Assembly (NCBI GenBank): GCA_023954475.1
Contig: JAMLHW010000006.1
Location: 124,001 to 188,000 of the forward strand
Source: Anaerolineae bacterium
Lineage (GTDB): Bacteria; Chloroflexota; Anaerolineae; Promineifilales; Promineifilaceae
DNA length: 64,000 nucleotides
Reading direction: 5' to 3'
In this document: positions 47,474 to 56,783 of the stretch, in pieces
Numbering within the stretch: position 1 is the stretch's first letter
Layout: each line of letters starts with the position of its first letter
Translations under genes and position numbers: made by a program
The notes under the pieces: generated by a model
Told to the model about the DNA's origin: nothing
Seen by the model: only the letters and a program-made list of their open reading frames with translations
Databases searched by the model: none

Positions 47474-48787
47474 CTACAGCGCCAAAGCAGGCACGATGTA
47501 GCGAAATAGTGCCATCAAGCTGAGCCCGGCCAAGAAAATGCCAAAAAACAGCGGTATGAGCATGGCGACGGAAGGATACCGACGGCGTACAGGTGACGAC
47601 AATGCCGCCCATGCCCAGGCGACGATAACGGCGATGGGGATCAGTGACGGAAAGAGATAACGGGCCTGATGTTGCACGTACGTGACGTTGTAGACGAGAT
47701 AGAGCATGATATTCAGGCCGAGTAATGTGAGCAGGACGAGCCAGATTGGTTGGAGTATGGGCGGTTGGATAGTGGTTTTCGGCCGAAAAACCCCAATTCC
47801 CGCACCGATCACCGTCAGTAGCGTAAACAACAGCAACAAGCCGTATACCCATGACGGCATCGGCACACCCATCCAGCCAAACTGGCCCCAAAAACTCTGA
47901 AATGTCGTACGCACAAATGCCTCACCAGTGTAGCCAAATCCGTACTGCTCAATCCATGCCGCTGTCGTTGGCTGCCCGATTACAATGCTGTCGTGGCGCT
48001 GCGTTCCTAGAAAATCGAGTCCGGGATAAACGGCGACATTGCGACCCCACCACAGCACACCCAGGAGCAAGGCCGGTACAAACGCCGTCACGCCTGCACG
48101 CAGCAAGTCATGCCATCGCCCCCAATAGTGCAGCAGCAAGGCGACGCCGATCACCGGCCCCATCAGGTATACAGTCACTTTGGTCAGAAAACCAAGCCCC
48201 AGCAAAACACCAAGTGCAATTAACTGATTCCGCGACAAATGGGGCGGTTTTGCGGCAAAGCTGCGCACCAAAATGAGCAATATCATGGCGATCAACGCCT
48301 CGCTCAAGCTGTCATTGTTGACAGAGGCGAGCATGGCGATGTGTTGCGGCAGAAATGCGACAAAAGCGGTAATAGTTAGCGCAAACCAGCGCTGCTTCGG
48401 TGCCAGTCGGATGCCGATCAGATATGCACACGTCACGACGACAGCGCCTAAAAGGACAGAAACGAGGCGTACTGCCTCCAACGTGCCTGAAAAAGCGCTG
48501 TATATGGGTGTTGCCAACAAATAGTAGAGTGGCGGTTGATAATCTTCGTACTCGAAAGATTCGACCGAATAAGACGGATCAAAGCGGCTGCCAATGACGG
48601 CGTTCTGGTACGCTTGGTCGTAGTCACCTGCTTCCATCACGGGAAGCGAACCGGCAGCCAATTGGCGTATGTAATTGTAGTGTGCCGGTTCATCGGGTGC
48701 CTGCCAATCCGGCGTGTAAATGGCGTAAAGTGTGGCTACAAGTAAATAGCCGACAAGCAGGATGATGAAAGCCAGGTGCGCACGCAT
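47474..48787 (-). CDS. GT-C family membrane glycosyltransferase (PMT/DUF2142-like)
   Basis: 437 aa with about ten transmembrane helices. The first extracytoplasmic loop has APDEPAHYNYIRQLAAG, the acidic motif expected for GT-C enzymes that use polyprenyl-phosphate sugars, and YQPPLYYLL. On the minus strand its ATG lies 6 bases after TATCAT (48799-48794), with TTCGCC 17 bases upstream, suggesting leaderless expression. It is divergent from a similar gene at 48957. Confidence 0.8.
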   Translation of the reverse strand: MRAHLAFIILLVGYLLVATLYAIYTPDWQAPDEPAHYNYIRQLAAGSLPVMEAGDYDQAYQNAVIGSRFDPSYSVESFEYEDYQPPLYYLLATPIYSAFSGTLEAVRLVSVLLGAVVVTCAYLIGIRLAPKQRWFALTITAFVAFLPQHIAMLASVNNDSLSEALIAMILLILVRSFAAKPPHLSRNQLIALGVLLGLGFLTKVTVYLMGPVIGVALLLHYWGRWHDLLRAGVTAFVPALLLGVLWWGRNVAVYPGLDFLGTQRHDSIVIGQPTTAAWIEQYGFGYTGEAFVRTTFQSFWGQFGWMGVPMPSWVYGLLLLFTLLTVIGAGIGVFRPKTTIQPPILQPIWLVLLTLLGLNIMLYLVYNVTYVQHQARYLFPSLIPIAVIVAWAWAALSSPVRRRYPSVAMLIPLFFGIFLAGLSLMALFRYIVPALAL

Positions 48788-48956
48788 GGCGCGATGATAC
48801 CTGATTTCCTAAGCAGGGCGAATACGACATGGTAACGTTTAGACGATGAACCCGACGCGCCGGCGCGAGGTTGCAAAACCACGTACTGACTGCAATTGTT
48901 AGACGTTGGCGAATCGTTTAGCGTCGCTGCCCCGGCAACGGTACTATAGGACGATT

Positions 48957-51272
48957 ATGGTCAGTTCAACGGTGGAAAAACGTCTCATTGCGCTGCTCGT
49001 AGCCGTTCATGTGCTGCTGGGCGTTGTGTACGCCATTAAGACACCTTTATTTGAGGCGGGTGATGAGTTGTGGCATTATCCGATGGTACGCCATCTGGCT
49101 GATGGTAATGCTTTGCCTGTGCAGGTTTTTGATCCCGCACAGGCGGGACCTTGGAAGCAGCAGGCCAGCCAACCGCCGCTCTATTATTATCTGGTAGCTG
49201 GTTTAACGTTTTGGATTGACGCTTCTGACATGGAAGAGGTGCGTTGGCTCAATCCGCATGTCGATAACGGTATTATCACCACCGACGGCAATATCAATCT
49301 GGTTGTACACGATCCGGATGTGTCTCAATGGCGCAGCACGGCGCTGGCGGTGCGTATCGGCCGATTGTTTTCGGTCGCTTTAGGCGCAGGCACAGTTCTG
49401 TTAACCTGGGGAATCGGCCGAAAATCTGTTCCCAAGCGCCCGGACATAGCCCTGGGTGCGGCTGGTATGGTCGCCTTTCTGCCGATGTTCCTTTTCGTCA
49501 GCGGTGCCGTCAACAACGACAACTTGATCATGATGTTGGCAGCATTGGCGCTGTTCCTGATGGTGAGGATGGTGCAAAAGACGCAGGATACAGGAGCAAC
49601 CGTTAGCCAGGTTGTGTTGCTGGGCGTTGTCATTGGCGCGGCGGCGCTGTCCAAACTGAGCGGCATCGGGCTGGCAGCGCTGGGGCTGGGATCGATATTT
49701 ATGGCGCAATGGTCGGTGCGTCGTCGCGAACGTGCTGTGTGGCCGGCAATCGGCCGAACCATTCTCGATACGATTTGGCGCTTTTTGATCTTGCTCATTC
49801 CCGTCGCGTTGATCGTCGGCTGGTGGTATGTGCGCAACATGCAGCTTTACGGCGACTGGCGTGGTTGGTCGGCGTTTTTTGCTGTGTTGGGTCAGCGCGC
49901 GCATCCGGCGACGTTGGCGCAATTGTGGGATGAGCGTTTCGGCTTTATGATGTCTTATTGGGGCTTGTTCGGTGGCGTCAATGTACCGATGAGCGGCTGG
50001 ATCTATCGCGTGTTGAATGGGTTGCTGGTGGTTGGATTGCTGGGTTTTGCTGTTTTTGTCGTAAGAGAGATGGTGCGATTCTATCGCGAATGGCGCACTG
50101 ATCATTCCGGATTATCGATTGGAGCGGTTGCCGGTGGTATGCTGGATTTTGTCGAGCGTTATTTTGGTCTGGTGGCTTGTTTGCTGTGGACTGGGGCGGT
50201 CGTATACGGCATCATTGATTGGGCGACGACGACGTGGTCGAGCCAGGGACGGCTGGTTTTTTCGGCGTTATCGGCCGAAATGATCCTTCTCGCTACCGGA
50301 TTGGCAGGCTTGTTCAGCTACCGTAGCGGGCGCTGGATCATGGGCGCAGTCGTGGGTTTTCTGTTTGTGGTCGCCGCTTTGGCACCGTTTGTGTGGATTG
50401 CACCGGCGTATTCGGCCGAAAATGTCACGCAATCGGCCGAATACATGCCCGTCAATTATACGTTCGGCGATGTAATGGAGTTGACCGGCTACCACGTCAG
50501 TACGATGGACGCCCAACCGGGTGATGCCGTAGACGTGACACTTGAATGGCAGGTGTTGCAAGAGATGGATCGCGACTGGAGTGTCTTCGTGCATTTCACC
50601 GATCCGGTGACAGAGACTCCCGCTGCGCAACGCGACATGTTTCCCGGCCAGGGCTTGCTGGCTACGCGCTTGCTGGAGCCGGGAAACACCCTTGTCAATC
50701 GCTACCACGTCGTCATTCCACCCACTGCCACGTCTCCCGCTACGCTGGCCCTTTCAGTCGGTTTGTATGATTATGCTACGGGTGAGCGGCTGCAGACTGA
50801 GACAGGCGCTGATACGGTTGTGCTTGATGCCATTCAGCTCTTATCTCGTTCGGGTGAAGTGCCGAATCCGACCAATGTCAATCTGGGCGATGAATTGGAG
50901 ATTGTCGGGTATGAGATTGACGAACGGCGCGTTGCGGTTGGTGGAGAGGTGGTGCTGACGGTTTATATTCGGCCGATTGATGCTCTCGATCGGGATTACA
51001 CGATATTTGCCCAACTCATCGACCCAGGAGACAACACACGGTGGGCAGCCTTCGATCTGCCACAAGCGACAACACAATGGTCAAGCGATACCGTCCAAAC
51101 TGTTACCTTGCCGCTCCACGTCGATCCGGCAGCGCCGGCGGGGGTCTTTCCGCTGATCGTCGGCGCGTACACAAGTGCCGACGGTATTTTTGAGAACTTA
51201 CCCATTGTTGTCGATAAGCGCATTACCAACGATAATTTCTACCAGTTGACCCAGGTCCGAATCGATGAGTAA
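48957..51272 (+). CDS. GT-C family membrane glycosyltransferase with C-terminal beta domains
   Basis: 771 aa from the ATG at 48957 with AGGA upstream. The N-terminal half (about 1-490) is polytopic with FEAGDELWHYPMVRHLADGN and SQPPLYYYLVAGL, the same acidic-loop and QPPLYY pattern as the gene at 47474, so the two are paralogues. The C-terminal 280 residues are two extracytoplasmic beta-sandwich repeats (GDVMELTGYHVST... and GDELEIVGYEIDE...). The tail may bind glycan or position the acceptor. Seven octamers fall in this gene. Its last 8 bases overlap the next gene. Confidence 0.82.
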   Translation: MVSSTVEKRLIALLVAVHVLLGVVYAIKTPLFEAGDELWHYPMVRHLADGNALPVQVFDPAQAGPWKQQASQPPLYYYLVAGLTFWIDASDMEEVRWLNPHVDNGIITTDGNINLVVHDPDVSQWRSTALAVRIGRLFSVALGAGTVLLTWGIGRKSVPKRPDIALGAAGMVAFLPMFLFVSGAVNNDNLIMMLAALALFLMVRMVQKTQDTGATVSQVVLLGVVIGAAALSKLSGIGLAALGLGSIFMAQWSVRRRERAVWPAIGRTILDTIWRFLILLIPVALIVGWWYVRNMQLYGDWRGWSAFFAVLGQRAHPATLAQLWDERFGFMMSYWGLFGGVNVPMSGWIYRVLNGLLVVGLLGFAVFVVREMVRFYREWRTDHSGLSIGAVAGGMLDFVERYFGLVACLLWTGAVVYGIIDWATTTWSSQGRLVFSALSAEMILLATGLAGLFSYRSGRWIMGAVVGFLFVVAALAPFVWIAPAYSAENVTQSAEYMPVNYTFGDVMELTGYHVSTMDAQPGDAVDVTLEWQVLQEMDRDWSVFVHFTDPVTETPAAQRDMFPGQGLLATRLLEPGNTLVNRYHVVIPPTATSPATLALSVGLYDYATGERLQTETGADTVVLDAIQLLSRSGEVPNPTNVNLGDELEIVGYEIDERRVAVGGEVVLTVYIRPIDALDRDYTIFAQLIDPGDNTRWAAFDLPQATTQWSSDTVQTVTLPLHVDPAAPAGVFPLIVGAYTSADGIFENLPIVVDKRITNDNFYQLTQVRIDE

Positions 51273-52746
51273 TCGCACTGTGGAAACGGAATCCAAACTA
51301 GGCGATCGCCTGGAAGCATGGCAGCAACCGGTGTTGGTTGCTGTATTGTTGGCCGTTTTTGCCATTCTCGGTGGGCTGGTGCTGGCGTTTGGCGGCCCGT
51401 TGGCTGCATTGGCGCTGGTATTGGCTGTCGTGGCTGGTTTTATCGTTTTGCGTGACATTAACATCGGTTTCTGGGGCATCATTGGCGTCATTTGCCTGCT
51501 CCCGTTTGCGACAATTCCTGTTGACATCGGCCTAACGCCAACCTTCCTCGATTTGGCGTTGGCTGCATTTGTCGGTGTCTGGCTGTTGCGCTTGGTAACT
51601 GGTCGCCAGCGCGAAATTGTCACCTCGCCTGTGACATTGCCACTCCTCATTTTCTTAATCATCGCTATCTTTGCTTTCATATTTGGATTACAGAACGGAC
51701 CTTTCACGCCGACTCTGGCACGCAAATTTGCCGAACTGCTGTTGAGCATTGGACTCGTGATCGTGATTGTCGATTACTGTCGCTCGTGGGAAACGCTGGA
51801 GATTGGCATAAAAATCATCTTGTTAGGTGGAGCAGGGGCGTCGTTGATCGCCATTGGGCTGTGGATTATGCCTGATGATATGGCCAATCAATTGCTCAAC
51901 TTGCTGACGCGGGTCGGATATCCGGGTGGCTGGGTGATTCGCTATATTGAGGAAAACCCGGCGCTGTCAGAACGCGCCATCGGTACATCGATTGACCCGA
52001 ATGCGTTTGGCGGTGTGCTGGTGCTGGTTGGTGTGTTAGCTGTACCGCAGTTTTTTGCGGTCAAACCATTGTTTCGCCGTCCGGTTACATTATTGATTCT
52101 TGGCTTGATTTTCGTTGCATTGCTGCTGACGTTTTCGCGCGGGGCGTTTCTGGCGCTGGCAGCCGGTGTTTTCTTTTTGGCGGCGGTTCGGTATCGCAAG
52201 CTGTTTGTCTATGGCTTGATTGTGCTGGTAATGATTTTAGTACTGCCGTGGACGCAAGAGTACGTCGTGCGGCTGGTGCAGGGATTGAACTTCTTTAACT
52301 TCTCTCAAACCGATTTGGCATCACAGATGCGGCTGGGCGAGTTTCGCGATGCGTGGTTCTTAATTCAGCGCTACCTACTGTTTGGTGTCGGCTTTGCCGG
52401 TTCGCCGGACATCGATTTGTATCTCGGTGTGGCGAATGTGTACTTGAGTATCGGCCAGCAGATGGGCTTGCTTGGATTGGTTTCGTTTCTGGCGATTTTT
52501 GTCACGTTGTTTGGCGATGCCTGGTTGAAGCATCGTTTTTTTGCTGGTGTCGCTCACCTGGAGCCGGTTTGGTTGGGATTGTTGGCTGCGGTTTTGGCCG
52601 GTTTAGTAGCGGGTCTTTTTGATCACTATTTATTCAATACGGAATTTCACCATACGGTAACGATGTTCTGGATGTTGGTGGGGCTAACTGCGGCGGCCAC
52701 GCGCCTGGGCAGCTTGAAAGACAATTCGGCCGAAACAACTCATTGA
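51265..52746 (+). CDS. O-antigen ligase/polymerase-like (Wzy_C) membrane protein
   Basis: 493 aa with about twelve transmembrane helices. The Wzy_C hallmark region is present: LTFSRGAFLALAAGVFFLA, followed by a large outer loop (RLGEFRDAWFLIQRYLLFGVGFA) and DHYLFNTEFHH near the end. Such proteins polymerise or ligate surface glycans. It is coupled to the preceding GT-C gene and completes a glycan-assembly set with the two GT2 genes. Confidence 0.85.
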   Translation: MSNRTVETESKLGDRLEAWQQPVLVAVLLAVFAILGGLVLAFGGPLAALALVLAVVAGFIVLRDINIGFWGIIGVICLLPFATIPVDIGLTPTFLDLALAAFVGVWLLRLVTGRQREIVTSPVTLPLLIFLIIAIFAFIFGLQNGPFTPTLARKFAELLLSIGLVIVIVDYCRSWETLEIGIKIILLGGAGASLIAIGLWIMPDDMANQLLNLLTRVGYPGGWVIRYIEENPALSERAIGTSIDPNAFGGVLVLVGVLAVPQFFAVKPLFRRPVTLLILGLIFVALLLTFSRGAFLALAAGVFFLAAVRYRKLFVYGLIVLVMILVLPWTQEYVVRLVQGLNFFNFSQTDLASQMRLGEFRDAWFLIQRYLLFGVGFAGSPDIDLYLGVANVYLSIGQQMGLLGLVSFLAIFVTLFGDAWLKHRFFAGVAHLEPVWLGLLAAVLAGLVAGLFDHYLFNTEFHHTVTMFWMLVGLTAAATRLGSLKDNSAETTH

Positions 52747-52922
52747 CGTGCGGAACCGGTAAACCCTCCGCCCACTTTTCCCAAACGTGACAAACGACAC
52801 TGGTCAGCACGTCTACTTCTGATTTACAATGTAAGCAAAAGTCGGTTGGGTTGGCTACTGTCCACTCCTGTTCACGTTACACCTTCCACAACACGCGATC
52901 TCACCGACGAGGGGAGTCGCCA

Positions 52923-54599
52923 ATGTCCACAAAACCATGGCTAAAGAGCTACGATCGAAGCGTCCCTATCACGCTAAAACCATATCCTGACCGCACGTTA
53001 GTTGACGTTCTCATTGATAGCAGCCGACACAAGCCTAACTATCCGGCCATCTCATTCGAAGGGACAACCCTTTCGTATCGGGATTGGCAGGAACAGAGCG
53101 ACGCGCTGGCGGCTGCATTGGTTGCCAATGGCGTGGCTCCCTGTGACCGTGTTGCCATCGTGCTGCCCAATTGTCCGCAATTCCTCATCGCTCAATTTGG
53201 TGCGTGGAAAGCGGGTGCTCTGGTCACGCCGCTCAACCCCTTCTACACCGAAGCCGAGTTGGCACATGCGTTGGCTGCGACCGGCGCGGAAGTTGCCGTC
53301 GTGCTGACTCCGTTTTATGCCAAGCTCAAGTCGATCCAGCCACAAACGGCATTGCGTTTGCTGATCGCAACCAATATTAAAGAGTATTTGCCGTGGCCCA
53401 AACAGTTTTTGTTTAGCTGGACACGTGAGCGCAGAGAAGGCCATCGCATTGCGTTGCAGCCAGGTGATGTCTGGTTGCAGGCATTATTGCAGGCGTTCGA
53501 AGGCGTTTCGGCCGAATACATTCCCAAACCGCACGATCACGCCTTACTGATGTTTACCGGCGGCACAACCGGCAAGCCCAAAGCGGCGATCTCGACTCAT
53601 CACGGGCTGCTGATGACCGGCATGCAGCTTGTTGCCTGGATGGGCAATCTGGCAGAGCCTTGGCACGATAAAACCTTGCTCTATATGCCCTTGTTCCACA
53701 CCTACGGCAACGCTGGTGTACTGAGTGCGGCACTCATTGCCCACACAACCTTGTTGCCGGTTGCCGATCCGCGTGATATTGATGGTCTGATAAAGACGAT
53801 TCAGCGCCGTCGTCCTCAATACCTTACCGCTGTGCCAACGGTGTTTATTGCTTTACTGACCCATCCAAAGGTGCAGGCGGGTAAAGTGGATTTCACATCG
53901 ATCAAACTGTGTTTGTCCGGTGCAGCCGCCCTGTTGCAGGACACGAAAGAGAAATTTGAGGCTCTTACGGATGGGCGCATTGTCGAGGGATATGGCCTGA
54001 CTGAATCAGTGATGGCGGCTGTATTGACACCGGTTTTTGGCACATATAAGCCGGGATCGGTCGGTATTCCACTGCCGGATGTCGAGTTGCGCATTGTCGA
54101 TGCAGCGACTGGTGTTGATGTAACGACGATGGGGCAGGTTGGCGAAGTCTGGATGCGTGCACCGCAGCTTATGGTTGGCTATTGGAACGATGCAGAGGCA
54201 ACTGAAGCGATTTTGCACAATGGCTGGCTGCACACAGGTGATGTCGGTTTTCTGGATGAAGACGGCTATCTGACATTGGTGGATCGGCAAAAAGACGTGA
54301 TCAAGCCGAGCGGATTTCAGGTGTGGCCGCGGGAAGTGGAGGAGGTGCTGCTAACACATCCCGCTGTGCAAGAGGTTGGTGTTACCGGTGTGCCCGATCC
54401 GGTGCAGGGTGAAGCGGTTAAGGCGTGGGTGGTGTTGGAAGAGGGCGATGGGGTTTCGGCCGAAGAACTGCGCACCTTCTGTAAACAGACTCTGGCTGCT
54501 TACAAAGTGCCGCGATATTTTGCTTTTGTCGATTCGTTGCCGAAATCGACCATCGGCAAGGTGTTGCGGCGTGAATTGGCGGCGCACGACGTTGAATAA
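52923..54599 (+). CDS. Long-chain-fatty-acid-CoA ligase (AMP-dependent synthetase)
   Basis: 558 aa from the ATG at 52923 with GAGGGGAG upstream. Adenylation motifs are complete: LMFTGGTTGKPKAA, GYGLTES, GWLHTGDVGFLDEDGYLTLVDRQKD and the C-terminal catalytic Lys in PKSTIGKVLRREL. It activates a fatty acid to acyl-AMP and then acyl-CoA. It is a single gene, with about 175 bases upstream containing no other feature, and is convergent with the next gene. Confidence 0.93.
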   Translation: MSTKPWLKSYDRSVPITLKPYPDRTLVDVLIDSSRHKPNYPAISFEGTTLSYRDWQEQSDALAAALVANGVAPCDRVAIVLPNCPQFLIAQFGAWKAGALVTPLNPFYTEAELAHALAATGAEVAVVLTPFYAKLKSIQPQTALRLLIATNIKEYLPWPKQFLFSWTRERREGHRIALQPGDVWLQALLQAFEGVSAEYIPKPHDHALLMFTGGTTGKPKAAISTHHGLLMTGMQLVAWMGNLAEPWHDKTLLYMPLFHTYGNAGVLSAALIAHTTLLPVADPRDIDGLIKTIQRRRPQYLTAVPTVFIALLTHPKVQAGKVDFTSIKLCLSGAAALLQDTKEKFEALTDGRIVEGYGLTESVMAAVLTPVFGTYKPGSVGIPLPDVELRIVDAATGVDVTTMGQVGEVWMRAPQLMVGYWNDAEATEAILHNGWLHTGDVGFLDEDGYLTLVDRQKDVIKPSGFQVWPREVEEVLLTHPAVQEVGVTGVPDPVQGEAVKAWVVLEEGDGVSAEELRTFCKQTLAAYKVPRYFAFVDSLPKSTIGKVLRRELAAHDVE

Positions 54600-54615
54600 A
54601 TGGGGTTGCCGATTT

Positions 54616-55965
54616 TTAGTTTAACAGCGTTAATGTGCCCCATGTTGCCGGTTGGAGATAATGGCGGTCGGCTACGTGTGAGTAAAGCGCTTCCTGTACA
54701 GCTGTTCCGGGCACATCGTTGTCAGTCACGTTGAGAGCGAGACCCACGACCATGCCGGGTGCGGGCATGACGTCGATTACCTCCCAGGGGATAGCCGCTT
54801 CGACAATATAGCCGGATGGCGTCTGTTCGACTTGGAGCGGGATGTCCAAACTGACTTCGAGATTAAATTCGCCTGATGCGCTTCCCTGGAAACAATATGA
54901 TGAAGGTTCGATTGGTCCGAAATCGCCCGGTGACAGCACAATGATGTAATCATCACTATCGACGTAGGATGGATCGTCACTCATATCCGTGTCGATTTGG
55001 AATTCAACGCTGTCGCCCAAATAAATACCTCGGCCGACTTGCGTTTGAACATGCACATCATCATACACTTCAACAGCCACATAAATATAATCATCATTCC
55101 AGCCAATGCGCCATATAGCAGAAAGCGTCCCCAAATGCGCCGTTGCCAGAGTTCCCGTGTATACGCGATAAGATGATAGAACAGAAGGGACGCGATCCCA
55201 TTCACCTAAATCGCTATTGATTTCAATCGGAGAGTCAAAATACACGGCACCAACAGCGCCCGGCTCAGTTGGAAACGGTATAGTTGTGGGTTCTGGTGTT
55301 ATGATTGGCTCGACAGGTACGGAATTGGCTGCTGCTGGCGTCAAAAGCGAAGGAGCTGCTTCATCAGGACCGATACCTGTATTCGTTGCATCGACTACGG
55401 TATCGGTCGAGAATGACTGGAAATCGCGAATTATCGTGAAGGCCAGCGCTGCTATCAGCAATGCAGTTATCACACCCATACCTGCAGCTATTTCACGGCT
55501 GTGTGCCTCGATAAAAGACTCAGACCGCTGCGGTGAATTCTTATCAGCTATCCATGAGACGGCTTTTTCGCCTTCGTGGAACTCGATGGTCTGGCTGTGT
55601 GCGCCACACAATGTATTGCGGATATCATTGCGGTCTGCTTCGTCCACATGTCCCATTGTGAACAGGATTGCTTTGTTGGCACGCTGACTGTTGGCCAGTC
55701 GACACAATCGATGAATTGATTCTATCGGGACTGCGCCTTCATCTTTAGTACAGAATGCAATCGACTTGGCGCGGCCTTTGTCCAGTATGAGATGACCAAA
55801 CCGGTCAAGAGAGACTTTGTATCCCTGTTGTTGATACAGATAGCCGATGAGTCTGTCGAACTCGCGTGGATGTAGGTTTCTAATTGCGTCAGCGGTGAAT
55901 ATCTGGCTGTATCTGGTGCGCTCCTGCTTACTGAGGCGCAAGAGCGTGAACTGCGAAGGCGCCAC
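54616..55965 (-). CDS. Mrr-like domain / transmembrane / CBM9-like domain fusion protein
   Basis: 449 aa from a GTG. Residues about 30-140 resemble the Mrr restriction-endonuclease fold (HPREFDRLIGYLYQQQGYKV, then ANSQRANKAILFTMGHVDEADR). However, the catalytic Asp position appears as His58 (FGHLIL) and the QxK element as CTK (Lys74 kept), so it may not cut DNA. One transmembrane helix spans about 160-180, a Pro/Thr linker follows, and residues about 243-449 match a CBM9/DOMON-like sandwich (INSDLGEWDRVP, WNDDYIYVAVEVYDDVH, GDSVEFQIDTD). The Mrr part would be inside and the carbohydrate-type domain outside. No known full-length homologue is recognised. Confidence 0.72.
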   Translation of the reverse strand: MAPSQFTLLRLSKQERTRYSQIFTADAIRNLHPREFDRLIGYLYQQQGYKVSLDRFGHLILDKGRAKSIAFCTKDEGAVPIESIHRLCRLANSQRANKAILFTMGHVDEADRNDIRNTLCGAHSQTIEFHEGEKAVSWIADKNSPQRSESFIEAHSREIAAGMGVITALLIAALAFTIIRDFQSFSTDTVVDATNTGIGPDEAAPSLLTPAAANSVPVEPIITPEPTTIPFPTEPGAVGAVYFDSPIEINSDLGEWDRVPSVLSSYRVYTGTLATAHLGTLSAIWRIGWNDDYIYVAVEVYDDVHVQTQVGRGIYLGDSVEFQIDTDMSDDPSYVDSDDYIIVLSPGDFGPIEPSSYCFQGSASGEFNLEVSLDIPLQVEQTPSGYIVEAAIPWEVIDVMPAPGMVVGLALNVTDNDVPGTAVQEALYSHVADRHYLQPATWGTLTLLN

Positions 55966-56067
55966 GTTGTTACCCCTATTCCCTACTTCTTTCTGGAACT
56001 ACCCCTTGCACTATGAGAAAAGTATACACAAACGATGGCGATCTGTCTATGTGGAAATCAGTCAAGT

Positions 56068-56673
56068 TTACTGACGAAGCATTTCAAAAATATCTGTGAC
56101 ACGACAATAGTGATTGCCGGCCAATCGGCCGATTGGTTGCAATGATGCCAACTGCACATAGCCGTCCACATAAACGTCGTCGCGAATATGGATGCGCTGC
56201 ACTTCGCCAAAGACAGTTGCGCCGCCGCCCGGCGCGTCGTTGACATAGACAATTCGCTGCAACGTGCATTCAAACGCAACCGGCGCTTCTGCCACACGGG
56301 GGACGCGCACCACTTCGCTGGCTGCCGGCGTCACATCGGCATAGTCAAACTCCGATTCCGACGGCGGTAGAGCAGTTGCCGTCAGGTTCATTTGGGCAGC
56401 CAATGTTTCATCGGCAATGTTGATTACAAACTCCGGCACCATTTCAATATTGTTGAGCGTATCTTTCTTGCCCGTGCTGCCTTCGGGCATTTGAGGGCAA
56501 AAGAGCAATGTCATCGGCTGTGAGCAGGCAATTGTGAAAAATGAAAACGGCGCCAGGTTCAACGTGCCATCGGCCGACATGGTGCTGACCCAGGCAATGG
56601 GACGCGGCAAAATGGTGCCAGTGCTGAGTTTGTAGCGATCTTTGCGGCTAATGGTGTGTGGATCGATGATCAT
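56068..56673 (-). CDS. Flavin reductase-like domain protein (FMN-binding split barrel)
   Basis: 201 aa. Typical start LSTGTILPRPIAWVSTMSADGT, with NLAPFSFFTIACSQPMTL and KKDTLNNIEMVPEFVINI; these form the FMN-binding split barrel of flavin reductase/nitrilotriacetate monooxygenase component B proteins. It likely reduces or carries FMN. It lies downstream of hppD on the same strand but with a hairpin between, so cotranscription is uncertain. Confidence 0.85.
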   Translation of the reverse strand: MIIDPHTISRKDRYKLSTGTILPRPIAWVSTMSADGTLNLAPFSFFTIACSQPMTLLFCPQMPEGSTGKKDTLNNIEMVPEFVINIADETLAAQMNLTATALPPSESEFDYADVTPAASEVVRVPRVAEAPVAFECTLQRIVYVNDAPGGGATVFGEVQRIHIRDDVYVDGYVQLASLQPIGRLAGNHYCRVTDIFEMLRQ

Positions 56674-56711
56674 GGTGACGCGACCTGGCTAAAACGATTT
56701 TGTATAACGGC

Positions 56712-56745
56712 TGGCAGTCACTCTCAACAAATGAAGTGACTGCCA
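56712..56745. terminator. Hairpin between hppD and flavin-reductase-like gene
   Basis: A perfect 11-base stem (56712-56722 with 56735-56745) and a 12-base loop. No T tract follows on either strand. It may be a weak terminator, mRNA-stabilising element or operator. Confidence 0.5.
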
Positions 56746-56783
56746 CCTTTCGGAGATTAAATTGCTTTTCGGCCGAAACCAGC

